NCBI GenBank assembly: GCA_016871355.1
Contig: VFZC01000001.1
Span: forward strand, 62,001 to 126,000
Length of the DNA stretch: 64,000 nt
Source of the DNA: Actinomycetota bacterium
Lineage (GTDB): Bacteria > Actinomycetota > Acidimicrobiia > Acidimicrobiales > Ilumatobacteraceae
Reading direction: 5' to 3'
Shown: piece after piece, positions 43,649 through 52,767 of the stretch
Numbering within the stretch: position 1 is the stretch's first letter
How the letters are laid out: each line of letters begins with the position of its first letter
The notes under the pieces: model-generated
Database searches by the model: none
Told to the model about the DNA's origin: nothing
The model's input: only the letters and a program-made list of their open reading frames with translations
Translations under genes and position numbers: made by a program

Positions 43649-44727
43649 CGGAGACCGACGGCCTCGTGGGTCTCGGCCCTGCGGTGTGGAGCGTCGATGC
43701 CGGCGACACCATCGCCGACCTCGTCTGGTCACCCACGGACGAACGTCTCGCCGTCGGATGCTCGGGCGGCGACGTGGCCGTGTTCGACGAGGCAGGCCAG
43801 GTGATCGACCGCAGGCTCCGTCACCCGTCGGGAACGTCGTGCGTCACGTGGTTCGGCGGCGACGTCGCCAGCGGCGGGGTCGACGGTTGGGTCGACGTCG
43901 GCGGTCATCGTGAACGACACGTTGGCTGGGTGAGCGCGCTCGCCCCGAGCGACACCGGGCTCGGCGTCGCGCACGGACGAGAGATCTCGATCCTCGGCGG
44001 CCCCTCCAGCGACCGGCTACCGGCCTCCGTCGCGCAGATCCGCTGGACCACAGGCCCCGGCGAGACCAACCGTCTGATCGCCTGCGGACACGGCTACATC
44101 GCCGAGTTCGACGCGACGCTCCGACATCGCAACGATGCAAACCTGGTGTGGGGTGGATCCGTCGAGCAGGTCGACTGGTCACCCGAGGGGCGCTGGGCCG
44201 CCGCAAGCACGCGCGGCACGACGAACTACCTGTGGCTCCGCCCGACCGCCGAGGACGGCAGAGTGATCGACCCGCAGGTGCACGTCCACGTGCTGCCGTG
44301 CCCAGCGAGCAACGGACGACTCGTCCGGTTCGACCCCACCGGCCGCCACCTCGGGATCGCGACCAGTGGAGGGCTCGCCGTGTTCGACCTCGACGACGTC
44401 CATCCGATCGCAGGGCCGCCAGGCCGGCTGCTTCCACTGTTCTGCCGCGTCCGCGCATTCTCGTGGTGGCCGGACGCACCGGTCGCCGTGCTCGGCGTCG
44501 CGACCGACTCCGGCGGTGGAGGCCTGCTCCTCGTGCGATGCGACGAACATGCAGCACCAGTCGGCGTCGTCGACCTCGGATCTGCGGTCACGGGAATCGC
44601 CTGGTCCAGCGGTTCCGACCTCGTCGCCGCCGCATGCGCCGACGGGACGGTGCACGCGCTGCGCCGTATCGAGGACTGGGACTGGCAGGCCAGCACCGGC
44701 GAGCGGGATGCCACGGACCGGCTGTGA
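43645..44727 (+). CDS. WD40-type beta-propeller protein 2
   Basis: 360 aa of propeller-like repeats: DLVWSPTDERLAVGCSGGDV, VTWFGGDVASGGVDGWVDVG, EQVDWSPEGRWAAASTRGTT, IAWSSGSDLVAAACADGTVH. No signal peptide or enzyme motif. Overall resembles WD40 protein 1 and, like it, sits beside a CobW gene; here the stop overlaps the cobW start (GTGA). A scaffold or client-recruiting role with CobW is inference. Confidence 0.78.
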   Translation: MTETDGLVGLGPAVWSVDAGDTIADLVWSPTDERLAVGCSGGDVAVFDEAGQVIDRRLRHPSGTSCVTWFGGDVASGGVDGWVDVGGHRERHVGWVSALAPSDTGLGVAHGREISILGGPSSDRLPASVAQIRWTTGPGETNRLIACGHGYIAEFDATLRHRNDANLVWGGSVEQVDWSPEGRWAAASTRGTTNYLWLRPTAEDGRVIDPQVHVHVLPCPASNGRLVRFDPTGRHLGIATSGGLAVFDLDDVHPIAGPPGRLLPLFCRVRAFSWWPDAPVAVLGVATDSGGGGLLLVRCDEHAAPVGVVDLGSAVTGIAWSSGSDLVAAACADGTVHALRRIEDWDWQASTGERDATDRL

Positions 44728-45932
44728 CGAACCCGGTCTCGACCACCCCGATCGCCACCAAGCTGCCAGTGACCGTGCTGTCGGGGTTCCTCGGCGCGGG
44801 CAAGACCAGCTTGCTCCGCCACGTGCTCACCAACCGCGACCAACTGCGGGTTGCGGTGATCGTCAACGACATGAGCGAAATCAACGTCGACGCGATGCTG
44901 CTGCGGGGCGCCGACGTCATGCGCACCGACGAACAGCTCGTCGAGATGACCAACGGCTGCATCTGCTGCACCCTGCGAGAGGACCTCGTCGTGGAGATCG
45001 CCCGCCTCGCGGCGCAGGGCCGCTTCGACCACCTCGTGATCGAGTCCACCGGGATCAGCGAACCGATGCCGGTCGCCACCACCTTCGCCTATCGAGGCGA
45101 GGATGGTGCGAGCCTCGGGGACGTCGCCGAGCTCGACACCACGGTCACCGTCATCGACGCCGCCACGATCCTCGACGAGCTCGGCACCCGAGACCGACTC
45201 CCCGACCGCGACCTGGCATCGACCGACGATGACGAGCGACGCATCGCGCACCTCCTCATCGACCAGATCGAGTTCGCCGACGTCCTCGTGATCAACAAGA
45301 CCGACCGAGTCGGTCGCCGCCAACTCGACGAGGTCGACGCCCTGCTCACCCATCTGAACCCCGGCGCGATCAAGCTGCGCGCCACACATGGCCGCGTGCC
45401 GCTCACCGAAGTCCTCGCCACCCGCCGCTACTCACCCGAGGCTTCCACCCGACGCGCCGGATGGGCACGAGAGCTCGCCGGCTTCCACACCCCTGAGGTG
45501 GAGAAGTACGGCATCGAGAGCTTCGTCTACCGGCGTCGCGTGCCCTTCCACCCACAACGACTGGCCGAGTTGTTCGACCGTGGCCTCCCCGGCGTCGTCC
45601 GCTCCAAGGGCACCTGCTGGATCGCATCACGCCTTTTCGTCTGCGGCGTATGGTCCCAGGCCGGAACTGCGATCACCCTCGAACCCTTCGGACACTGGTT
45701 CGCCACCGTCCCGCGCGACGAGTGGCCCGACGACCTGGCAACACGTGACTGGATCGACAGCATCTGGGATCCCGGCGTCGGCGATTGCCGCCAGGAGATC
45801 GCCATCATCGGCCGCAAGCTCAACCGCCCACACCTCGAACGCCTCCTCGATCGCGCCCTGCTCAACCGCCACGAACAGACCTTGCACCCCGACCGCTGGC
45901 TCGCCCTCCCCGACCCACTCCCGGCGTGGTGA
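44724..45932 (+). CDS. CobW/COG0523 GTPase, zinc metallochaperone type
   Basis: 402 aa, intact. Walker A VLSGFLGAGKTSLLRHVLTN, metal motif MTNGCICCTLREDLVVEIAR (CxCC), Walker B IESTGISEPMPVATTF, G4 INKTDRVGRRQLDEVD; the CobW_C domain ends near EPFGHWFATVPRDEW. The insert of the long YciC-type forms is present. It should deliver zinc to client enzymes at the cost of GTP under zinc starvation (ZNG1-type role). It lies in the mog-WD40-cobW unit behind two Zur boxes. GTG start. Confidence 0.93.
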   Translation: MTNPVSTTPIATKLPVTVLSGFLGAGKTSLLRHVLTNRDQLRVAVIVNDMSEINVDAMLLRGADVMRTDEQLVEMTNGCICCTLREDLVVEIARLAAQGRFDHLVIESTGISEPMPVATTFAYRGEDGASLGDVAELDTTVTVIDAATILDELGTRDRLPDRDLASTDDDERRIAHLLIDQIEFADVLVINKTDRVGRRQLDEVDALLTHLNPGAIKLRATHGRVPLTEVLATRRYSPEASTRRAGWARELAGFHTPEVEKYGIESFVYRRRVPFHPQRLAELFDRGLPGVVRSKGTCWIASRLFVCGVWSQAGTAITLEPFGHWFATVPRDEWPDDLATRDWIDSIWDPGVGDCRQEIAIIGRKLNRPHLERLLDRALLNRHEQTLHPDRWLALPDPLPAW

Positions 45933-46002
45933 CGGTTCTGCGACCGCGAACTCCGACGACCCACCGTCTCGTCCCCCGACCGAACCGAAGCATGCCGCCG
46001 AC

Positions 46003-46268
46003 TCAGTACTGCGGCAGGAGCAGCGACGGTCGCCTCGGGAACCAGCGTCGCAACGCCTCCGCTGCTGCTGGGGTGGTACGTACCCGGTAGGGACGGTGGC
46101 GCTCGAGGTGATCGATGTCGTCGACGCCGAGGAGCATGAGGTCGAACGCGTCGTCGGCCCAACCGCCCGGGATCAGACGCCGGATGATGCGCCCGCGACG
46201 AATACCCGCTCGAACAGTCGGCCAACGCGAGATCCGGCCTCTCTTCGCCCGGGTGGCGAGCGTCTATA
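46003..46268 (-). pseudogene. remnant ORF near the right island border
   Basis: In the 45933-46331 stretch, which has no intact gene, one minus frame between a TAG near 46268 and the TGA at 46003 has good codon character: GRIIRRLIPGGWADDAFDLM, then DDIDHLERHRPYRVRTTPAA and a Trp/Pro-rich end WFPRRPSLLLPQY. No usable start codon is seen upstream, so it looks like the 3' end of a gene cut by a rearrangement. Family unknown. Confidence 0.4.
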
Positions 46269-46331
46269 TCGCCCATATCGCGAGCGCCGCAGCGAGGGGC
46301 ACAGCAACTTCGGCCCGTATGCCTTGGTGGC

Positions 46332-46498
<167 letters not shown>

Positions 46499-46546
46499 GA
46501 GACTCGGACAGCCTAGAGGTCGGTCGGGTCGGCTCCAACGCCCCGA

Positions 46547-47272
46547 TCAGGACATGTCTCCGCGCTCGCGCGGAATCAGCCAATCGAGGACTTCCAGCAA
46601 CTTCTCGCTCAAGCGCTTGGACGCCATCGAGAGGTTGGCGTTGAACTGATCGGCGGTCGCCGTCGGATGGTCGACCAGATCGGTGATCGCCTTCAGCGCC
46701 AGGAACGGCACCGACAACTGCTCGCACACGTACGCAACCGCAGCGGCTTCCATGTCCTTCACCGCGGCACCCGAGGCGGAAATCAGCAAACGATCGTCGT
46801 CGTTCTCGTCGAGCGAATTGCTGGTGGTCACGATGCCCGTCCTCAAACCGAGCGTCGCCGCCATCTGTCGGGCCGGCAACACCGGGTACGCGCCGATTCC
46901 GTATTCACGGAATCCTTCGAGCGCGATGCGTCGATCATGATGTACCACGCAGCCGTCGCTCACATACACGTCGCCGATCGCACCGCCGGCGCGCTCCCAT
47001 CCCCCGGCGGTCCCGGCCGAAATCACCACGTCGGGTCGAAAGCGGTCGATGGCCACATACGTGTTCAGTGCCGCGGGCTCGGTTCCGATCGAGTCGACAC
47101 CGAAGCGGCGATCACGCCCGTTCAATGCGATGAGGATCTCGGAGCGGTGTCGCGTAGACGTGAACCAACGAACCACCAACGGCGCCACACCAGTAGCGGC
47201 TTCGGCCGAGAGCGCAGTGAGCACCGGGGACGCCTCGGCACTCATGGCCATCACGACCGCGATGCGCTTCAT
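46547..47272 (-). CDS. MTA/SAH nucleosidase-like nucleoside phosphorylase family protein
   Basis: 241 aa, PNP/MTAN fold: MKRIAVVMAMSAEASPVLTA is the MTAN opening (with the usual Glu), VVISAGTAGGWERAGGAIGD the phosphate/ribose turn, and AAVKDMEAAAVAYVCEQLSV the ME(A) catalytic block; the catalytic Asp is in ITDLVDHP. It probably recycles 5'-methylthioadenosine or S-adenosylhomocysteine. TACCAT lies 6 nt before the ATG. The divergent GTG of the next gene is 54 bp away. Confidence 0.88.
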   Translation of the reverse strand: MKRIAVVMAMSAEASPVLTALSAEAATGVAPLVVRWFTSTRHRSEILIALNGRDRRFGVDSIGTEPAALNTYVAIDRFRPDVVISAGTAGGWERAGGAIGDVYVSDGCVVHHDRRIALEGFREYGIGAYPVLPARQMAATLGLRTGIVTTSNSLDENDDDRLLISASGAAVKDMEAAAVAYVCEQLSVPFLALKAITDLVDHPTATADQFNANLSMASKRLSEKLLEVLDWLIPRERGDMS

Positions 47273-47326
47273 GAACGAATGGTAGAGCCCCGATCGAGGT
47301 GCGAACGGCGACTACCGTTCGTACGA

Positions 47327-47740
47327 GTGGGACTCTTCGGACGTTCAAAGAAGGCCAGACAGGCCGAACTCGACGCGATGCGCGCGCAGATCGCGGCCAT
47401 CAGTGACGAGGTGCAATCACTCGTTCGCGGCGAAGCCTCGCAACGGGAACAACTCGAGACCCTCCTCAACCGGCTCAACGGGCTCGACGCGCGCATCGTG
47501 CAAGTGGGTCACGAGGTCACCCACCAACTCGGCGAATTGTCGGGCGACATCGACACGCTGTCCGTGCGCTCGAACCAACTGGCCGCCGACATGGGTGAGT
47601 TGACCGCGCTTCCGCACATGGTCGACGGGGTGAAGAGCGATCAGGCTCGGCTCGCCAACGAGCAGGCGCGCTACGAGATCGCCTTCCGCCAAGATCTGGC
47701 CGAGATCGTCGAGATGCTCACCAAGCGTCGTTCGGCCTGA
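47327..47740 (+). CDS. coiled-coil hypothetical protein
   Basis: 137 aa with long heptad stretches (DAMRAQIAAISDEVQSLVRG; QLETLLNRLNGLDARIVQVG) and no Cys; begins VGLFGRSKKARQAELD. The GTG at 47327 is chosen because the longer track ORF is antisense to the MTAN gene. It is probably a cytosolic coiled-coil dimer; role unknown. Convergent with the UPF0182 gene, 6 bp apart. Confidence 0.7.
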   Translation: MGLFGRSKKARQAELDAMRAQIAAISDEVQSLVRGEASQREQLETLLNRLNGLDARIVQVGHEVTHQLGELSGDIDTLSVRSNQLAADMGELTALPHMVDGVKSDQARLANEQARYEIAFRQDLAEIVEMLTKRRSA

Positions 47741-47746
47741 CGACGA

Positions 47747-50734
47747 TCACGCACCGAGCAGAGTAAGGGCCCGCGAGATTCGCTTCTGCGCCTCGCTGAC
47801 CTTCGCCTGATAGAGACCGAGATCGCCATCGCGGAGGGCCTCATCGGCCTCGTCGAACAGCGATTCGGCTTCCTCGAGCAACACGACCGGATCTTCGGAA
47901 GTGGAACCCGGCGTCGTCGGGTTCGTCGATCCACTGCTCGATCCACCGCTCGAACCACCACTCGTGCCACCCGATGTGGAGCCGGACGTGGAGCCCGATG
48001 TGTCGGTCCCGGTATCGGTGCCGTCATCGGCCTGACCCGAACCGTCGTCGAACACTTCACCGAGGTCGACATCGGCCAGCGGGAACAACCGATTGATCGC
48101 ATCCGACAAGGTGTCGCCGATCACCGAACGACCGTCGTACCAAGCGAGCACTCGGCGCACGAACACCTGCTTCGAACCCGGATCGTCGGGACGCACATAG
48201 AGAGGTCGCACCCACACCAGGCCGTCGCCAACCGGGAAGAACTGCAACTGGCCGAACACCACGCGTGAACCGCGCTGGTCGAGCAACGTGATGACCGGAG
48301 CGATTTCGGTGTCACTCTGCAGTTCGGCCGCAACCGTGGCCGGACCCTCGGGCAACGACCCGTCGATGCGATACACCGTGAGTTGGCCGTAGGTCTCGGG
48401 TTCGCTCGACACGACCATCACCGCGCGGAGTTCCTTACGGGCGTCGTCGGACGAGAACGGAACGAACGGGCGCAACAACAAGAACTGCGAGCTGTCGCGA
48501 TCGGGTGCGTGGAAGAACGTGTAGTACGGCTCGAAGCGATTCACGTTGGCGTCGGCCACGTCACCGGTGTTGGCCTGGCTGGCCTCGTCCACCAGCGCGA
48601 CTCCAGCCGCGGTGTTCGACACCTCGGGCTCGCGCGGCGCGGCCTGCGCCACACTCCACGCCGCATCACGGTTGAAGAACTGGTCGGCGTCGGCGAACTG
48701 ATAACGGCCATACAAGTTGGTCTGAACACGGAAGAGGTCTTCGGGGTAGCGGAAGTGCTGACGCAACTGTTCGGGCACCTGATCTCCGGCGGTGAACAGA
48801 CTCGGATACGCCTTCGACCACGCGCGAATGATCGGGTCGGTCGGATCGATCACGTAGAGCGTGACGTCACCCGAGTACGCTTCGATTACGGCCTTCACGC
48901 TGTTGCGCACGTAGTTGAAGTTGTGATTGAGGCCTGAGCCCGGCGTGAGTTGATCGGTGTTGGCCTTCTGCGCGTACGGGTAACGCGAGGTGGTGGTGAA
49001 CGCGTCGATGACCCACTTGACGTCTCCGTCGACGACAACCGGATACGGATCGGCATCGAGATGCAGGAACGGCGCCAACTTCGAGACTCGATCACGAACG
49101 TCGCGTACATGGAGCAATCGCGAGTCGCTCTTGATCAGACTCGAGCCGAACAAGTTGAACTCACCGAAATGCACGGCCATCGCCACACGACGAATCGACG
49201 AGTTGAGTGGGATGCCGCCGTCACCGGCGTACTCCTCGGGCTCACTACCCGGACACGCCTGCTCGACCTGATCGGTGTTGACGATCGCGTAGCCCGGCTG
49301 CTGCGTGCCCACGTACAACTGCGGACGATCGACGTCGATCGGGGCGTAAATGGGGCGACCATCACTGGTGATGCGACTCGCCGAAGCGGCCACCACTCCG
49401 CAACCGTGGGTGTAGATGAGGTGACGAGACACCCAGGTCTTGTTGGGAATACCGGCCGAGTTGAGTTCGCGCGCCGCGACGAGTGTCTGCTGCACACGAC
49501 CGTCGATCTCGTAGCGGTCGACGTCGAGATCGTTGATCGAATAGAACGCCAACTGGCCTTCGTCGAGCGAGAAGCGATCGCGCATCTCGGTCACGTCGAG
49601 CAGGCGGGCATCGGCCAAGGCGGCCGAATCGGCCACCACCTCGTCGGTCGACACGTCACCGAACGACACGGCCACCGTCTGCACCTTGTCGAGTCCCATT
49701 GCAACTTGCGTGGCGTCGATGTTGCGCTCGATGTACGGCCGTTCGCGCGTCGTGACGTTCGGCTGCACCACGAACCGCTGGATGATGGCCGGATACACGG
49801 CACCAGCGATCACGGCCACCAGCGCCCACAACGCCATCGACAACAGCGGCAGTCGCCATCCGCCCCAACGCAGTCCGGCGAGGAAAAGGGCCGCCACGAG
49901 CAGGCTCACGAGAATCAACAAGTTGATGGCTGGCAATTGAGCCTTCACGTCGGTGTACGTGGCACCTTGCACCACACCGCGTGTGGACACCGTGAGTTCG
50001 AAGCGCTGCAACCAGTAGTCGACCGCCTTGATGGCGGCCAACAACGCGAACATCACACTGAGCTGAATACGAGCACCACGCGCCACTCGCTCACCCGGCG
50101 TCTGAACGCGAATCGAACCGTTCAAGAAGTGCAAAATCGCCGACAAGATCACGATGAATACCAGGGCCGCGAACGCCCAGTCGATCACGTACGTGAGGAA
50201 CGGCAGGCGGAACACGTAGAACCCGACATCGACGTTGAACTGCGGATCGTCGGTACCGAAACTCTGCGAATTACGGAAGAGCAACCACGACTGCCACCGG
50301 CTGGTGGCCGGTAGACCGACCAACAAGCCGAACACGATCGACACCGCGATGCGCAGCAAACGCGAACGACGACCGATGATCTGGCGATACCGCTCGACGA
50401 CTTCTCGTTCGGGACCGGTGGGCAGATCTTTCGGAGCGAGTCGCTCGGCGAGCGTCAGGCTGAAGAGACAGACGATGGCGAACGCGGCGCTGAACATCGC
50501 GCCGAGCAGAACCTTCGCCCACAACGAATCCCAGAACACGCTGCTCTGGTCGACCGAGTCGAACCACAGCGCGTCGACGTAGAAACTGGCCAGCTGACGC
50601 GCTGAGAGCACGAGCAGCAACAGGATCGCCGCAACGAGGATGAGAATGATCCGCCCGCGCGACACCCAACGGGGTCGGCCAGTCGACGACGACCGGCGGC
50701 GCGGACCACGGGGAAGGTCCGAGGGGATGCGCAC
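47747..50734 (-). CDS. UPF0182 family large membrane protein
   Basis: 995 aa, COG1615. About seven N-terminal transmembrane helices (LILVAAILLLLVLSARQLAS; LLGAMFSAAFAIVCLFSLTL and more), then a large extracytoplasmic region with family blocks such as YFYVDALWFDSV-like FYVDALWFDSV and TTRERPYIERNIDATQVAMG. The last 90 aa are acidic, with a SGSTSGGTSGGSSGGSS linker and a helical tail. Widespread in actinobacteria, role unknown. GTG start, with TAGCCT 6 nt upstream. Confidence 0.93.
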   Translation of the reverse strand: MRIPSDLPRGPRRRSSSTGRPRWVSRGRIILILVAAILLLLVLSARQLASFYVDALWFDSVDQSSVFWDSLWAKVLLGAMFSAAFAIVCLFSLTLAERLAPKDLPTGPEREVVERYRQIIGRRSRLLRIAVSIVFGLLVGLPATSRWQSWLLFRNSQSFGTDDPQFNVDVGFYVFRLPFLTYVIDWAFAALVFIVILSAILHFLNGSIRVQTPGERVARGARIQLSVMFALLAAIKAVDYWLQRFELTVSTRGVVQGATYTDVKAQLPAINLLILVSLLVAALFLAGLRWGGWRLPLLSMALWALVAVIAGAVYPAIIQRFVVQPNVTTRERPYIERNIDATQVAMGLDKVQTVAVSFGDVSTDEVVADSAALADARLLDVTEMRDRFSLDEGQLAFYSINDLDVDRYEIDGRVQQTLVAARELNSAGIPNKTWVSRHLIYTHGCGVVAASASRITSDGRPIYAPIDVDRPQLYVGTQQPGYAIVNTDQVEQACPGSEPEEYAGDGGIPLNSSIRRVAMAVHFGEFNLFGSSLIKSDSRLLHVRDVRDRVSKLAPFLHLDADPYPVVVDGDVKWVIDAFTTTSRYPYAQKANTDQLTPGSGLNHNFNYVRNSVKAVIEAYSGDVTLYVIDPTDPIIRAWSKAYPSLFTAGDQVPEQLRQHFRYPEDLFRVQTNLYGRYQFADADQFFNRDAAWSVAQAAPREPEVSNTAAGVALVDEASQANTGDVADANVNRFEPYYTFFHAPDRDSSQFLLLRPFVPFSSDDARKELRAVMVVSSEPETYGQLTVYRIDGSLPEGPATVAAELQSDTEIAPVITLLDQRGSRVVFGQLQFFPVGDGLVWVRPLYVRPDDPGSKQVFVRRVLAWYDGRSVIGDTLSDAINRLFPLADVDLGEVFDDGSGQADDGTDTGTDTSGSTSGSTSGGTSGGSSGGSSSGSTNPTTPGSTSEDPVVLLEEAESLFDEADEALRDGDLGLYQAKVSEAQKRISRALTLLGA

Positions 50735-50743
50735 AGGCGCAGG

Positions 50744-52708
50744 CTAGTTGCGCACAGGTACAAGTGCACAGCGGCAGCCCGCATGTGCCGGTGCGTGAGT
50801 GTGACCTGTGGGGAACGCGTCGCCCCCACAAATTGCACCCGCCAACGAATTGTCTTCGGCGTCGGGGCAACCCGGACCAGCCGGATCGAACTTCCAGCAC
50901 ACGTTCATGTCAGGAGTGAGCGCCGACAACGCGCCGCGTCCGAAAGCGGTGTACGCGATGTCGTCGATGTGTTCGTCGACCATCTGGTTCTTCCACTCGC
51001 GGTACGCCGAACGCACGAGGGACGACAGTTCGGCGTTGCTGCCACCGGCCTGCGAAATCGAACGGCTCAGACGCTCGCGCAACGGTTCGACGAATGCGGT
51101 GATGATCGCCTCGTCGACGGCCTTCAACTGCGGAGCCACCATGTCGGCCAAAGCCTTGTCGGACGGAACCGAACCGCTGGTGTGGATCGAGCGGGCGCCC
51201 GCGATGGCGGCCGACTTCACCGATGCCGACAACGCCGAGCAGAACCGCTTGGTGTGATCGGACTTGGGTCCGACGATCGCGTCGAGGGTCTTGACAACCG
51301 CACGACCGCGGAGGATGTCGAGCACCTCGTTCTGCTCATCGGCCAGAACTCGCTTGATCTTGCGACCCATCGTCAACACGAGCGGCACCAGGATCTCGTC
51401 GCGCGATTCGAAGGTGGTGACCGAATCGGCCAGATCGTCGAGCTTGGGGGACGGAGCGGTCGCCTTCGGAGTCGTCTTCGATGTCTTCTTCGGGCTTTTG
51501 TTCGACGTTTCCACCGGATTCGCCTTCGGAGTCGACGCACCCGACTTGCTGTTGGCCTCCTTGGCCACCGACTCGGCGCTGGCGCGACGCAGCTTGGCGA
51601 AGATGTCGTCCACCGGAACGGCCGGACGGGCCGCCGGCTTCATCGATTCGGTGTGAGTCGAGTCAGCCGGGGTGGGCTCGACTTTGCCGAACAACTGAAC
51701 GACGTTCGACGGCTTGGGAGCCTCGACCACGGGTTCGACGATGGGTGCCGGCGTTTCGACGGCGACCGCTTCGTCGACGTCTTCGATCTGCTCGACTTCT
51801 TCGACGGCATCGACCTCGTCGACAACAAGGGTCTCGACGACCGCGTGCACTTCTTCCATCTCGGCCACCGTCATCGACGCCGTGGGATTGTCGATGCTCG
51901 GGTGACGCACCACGACGTGCTCGTGCACCGGCGTGTCGGCGTCGTCACGATCCTGGTCGTAGAACTGCGTCGGCGTCGGACGACGCATCGACTCGTGCAT
52001 CTCGTCGGCCTGAACCACGATCGGAACCGGACCGGTGGTGTTGGCCAGATTCACGAACTCGGACGGCTCGTCACCCGCATCGACGAGATCGCGCAACACG
52101 TCGTCGGTCGCGATACGAGCGCGCTCGAACGACTGCACCAACCGGTCACGACCATGGATGAGGTCTTCGATCTGTTCGCGGGCGAGCTCACGGCGGCGCG
52201 CCACATCGGCCAGCACGCGCTCGCGGTACGCGCGGGCCTCTTCCACCATGTCGCGACCCTGCTGCTTGGCCATGAGGATTTCGGCCTCGGTGTCGGAGAC
52301 GGTGTCCTGGCGGCGGCGGGCCGCTTCAAGTTCGGCTTCTTCGCGGATACGCGCGGCGTCTTCGGTGGCGTCACGGAGCAGGCGCTGAGCGGTTTCTTCG
52401 GCCCGGGCCCTGATCTTGCCGGCGGCTTCGCGGGCGGCCTGGATGATGCGGGCGGTCTCTTCGCCCAGAATTTCGGTGATCGCGTCGTCGTCGAGGTCGG
52501 CCGGAATGAACGGCGAGCCCTCCGGGCGGTTGGCCACTTCACGCTCAAGGAATCGCTCGCGCTCCTGGAGGCGCGACAACTCGGCGGCGACCATACGCAG
52601 GAAGTCGCGGACCTCGGTCGGATCGAATCCGCGGCGACTGGTCGGGAACGAGGCCCCGGCAACAGCGGCCGGGGACGACGGATCAGGGCGCGAAAATGAA
52701 ATGGCCAC
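50744..52708 (-). CDS. DivIVA-domain protein with Cys/His C-terminal domain
   Basis: 654 aa. The N-terminus (SRRGFDPTEVRDFLRMVAAE) is a DivIVA membrane-curvature domain, followed by a long coiled coil (residues about 45-200, EEAELEAARRRQ, MVEEARAYRERVLADVARRR). A low-complexity acidic/Lys linker (260-420) leads to a helical region and a C-terminus with five Cys and several His (VCWKFDPAGPGCPDAEDNS; GHTHAPAHAGCRCALVP). Likely a polar or septal scaffold. The C-terminal segment is unusual for DivIVA and recalls the end of MuF-type phage head proteins. GTG start, TACCCT 6 nt upstream. Confidence 0.8.
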   Translation of the reverse strand: MAISFSRPDPSSPAAVAGASFPTSRRGFDPTEVRDFLRMVAAELSRLQERERFLEREVANRPEGSPFIPADLDDDAITEILGEETARIIQAAREAAGKIRARAEETAQRLLRDATEDAARIREEAELEAARRRQDTVSDTEAEILMAKQQGRDMVEEARAYRERVLADVARRRELAREQIEDLIHGRDRLVQSFERARIATDDVLRDLVDAGDEPSEFVNLANTTGPVPIVVQADEMHESMRRPTPTQFYDQDRDDADTPVHEHVVVRHPSIDNPTASMTVAEMEEVHAVVETLVVDEVDAVEEVEQIEDVDEAVAVETPAPIVEPVVEAPKPSNVVQLFGKVEPTPADSTHTESMKPAARPAVPVDDIFAKLRRASAESVAKEANSKSGASTPKANPVETSNKSPKKTSKTTPKATAPSPKLDDLADSVTTFESRDEILVPLVLTMGRKIKRVLADEQNEVLDILRGRAVVKTLDAIVGPKSDHTKRFCSALSASVKSAAIAGARSIHTSGSVPSDKALADMVAPQLKAVDEAIITAFVEPLRERLSRSISQAGGSNAELSSLVRSAYREWKNQMVDEHIDDIAYTAFGRGALSALTPDMNVCWKFDPAGPGCPDAEDNSLAGAICGGDAFPTGHTHAPAHAGCRCALVPVRN

Positions 52709-52767
52709 GGATCAAGGGTACGGAATACCTGTGGACAAGGGGTGGCAATCGCCGGATCGTCCCAGCG

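Noticed and set aside
48950-50314. 454-aa plus-strand ORF opposite UPF0182
   Set aside because: Composition typical of antisense high-GC frames; the minus-strand gene is a known family over its full length.
50783-52699. 638-aa plus-strand ORF opposite the DivIVA gene
   Set aside because: His/Arg-rich translation with no domain; it is the antisense shadow of a clear coiled-coil protein.
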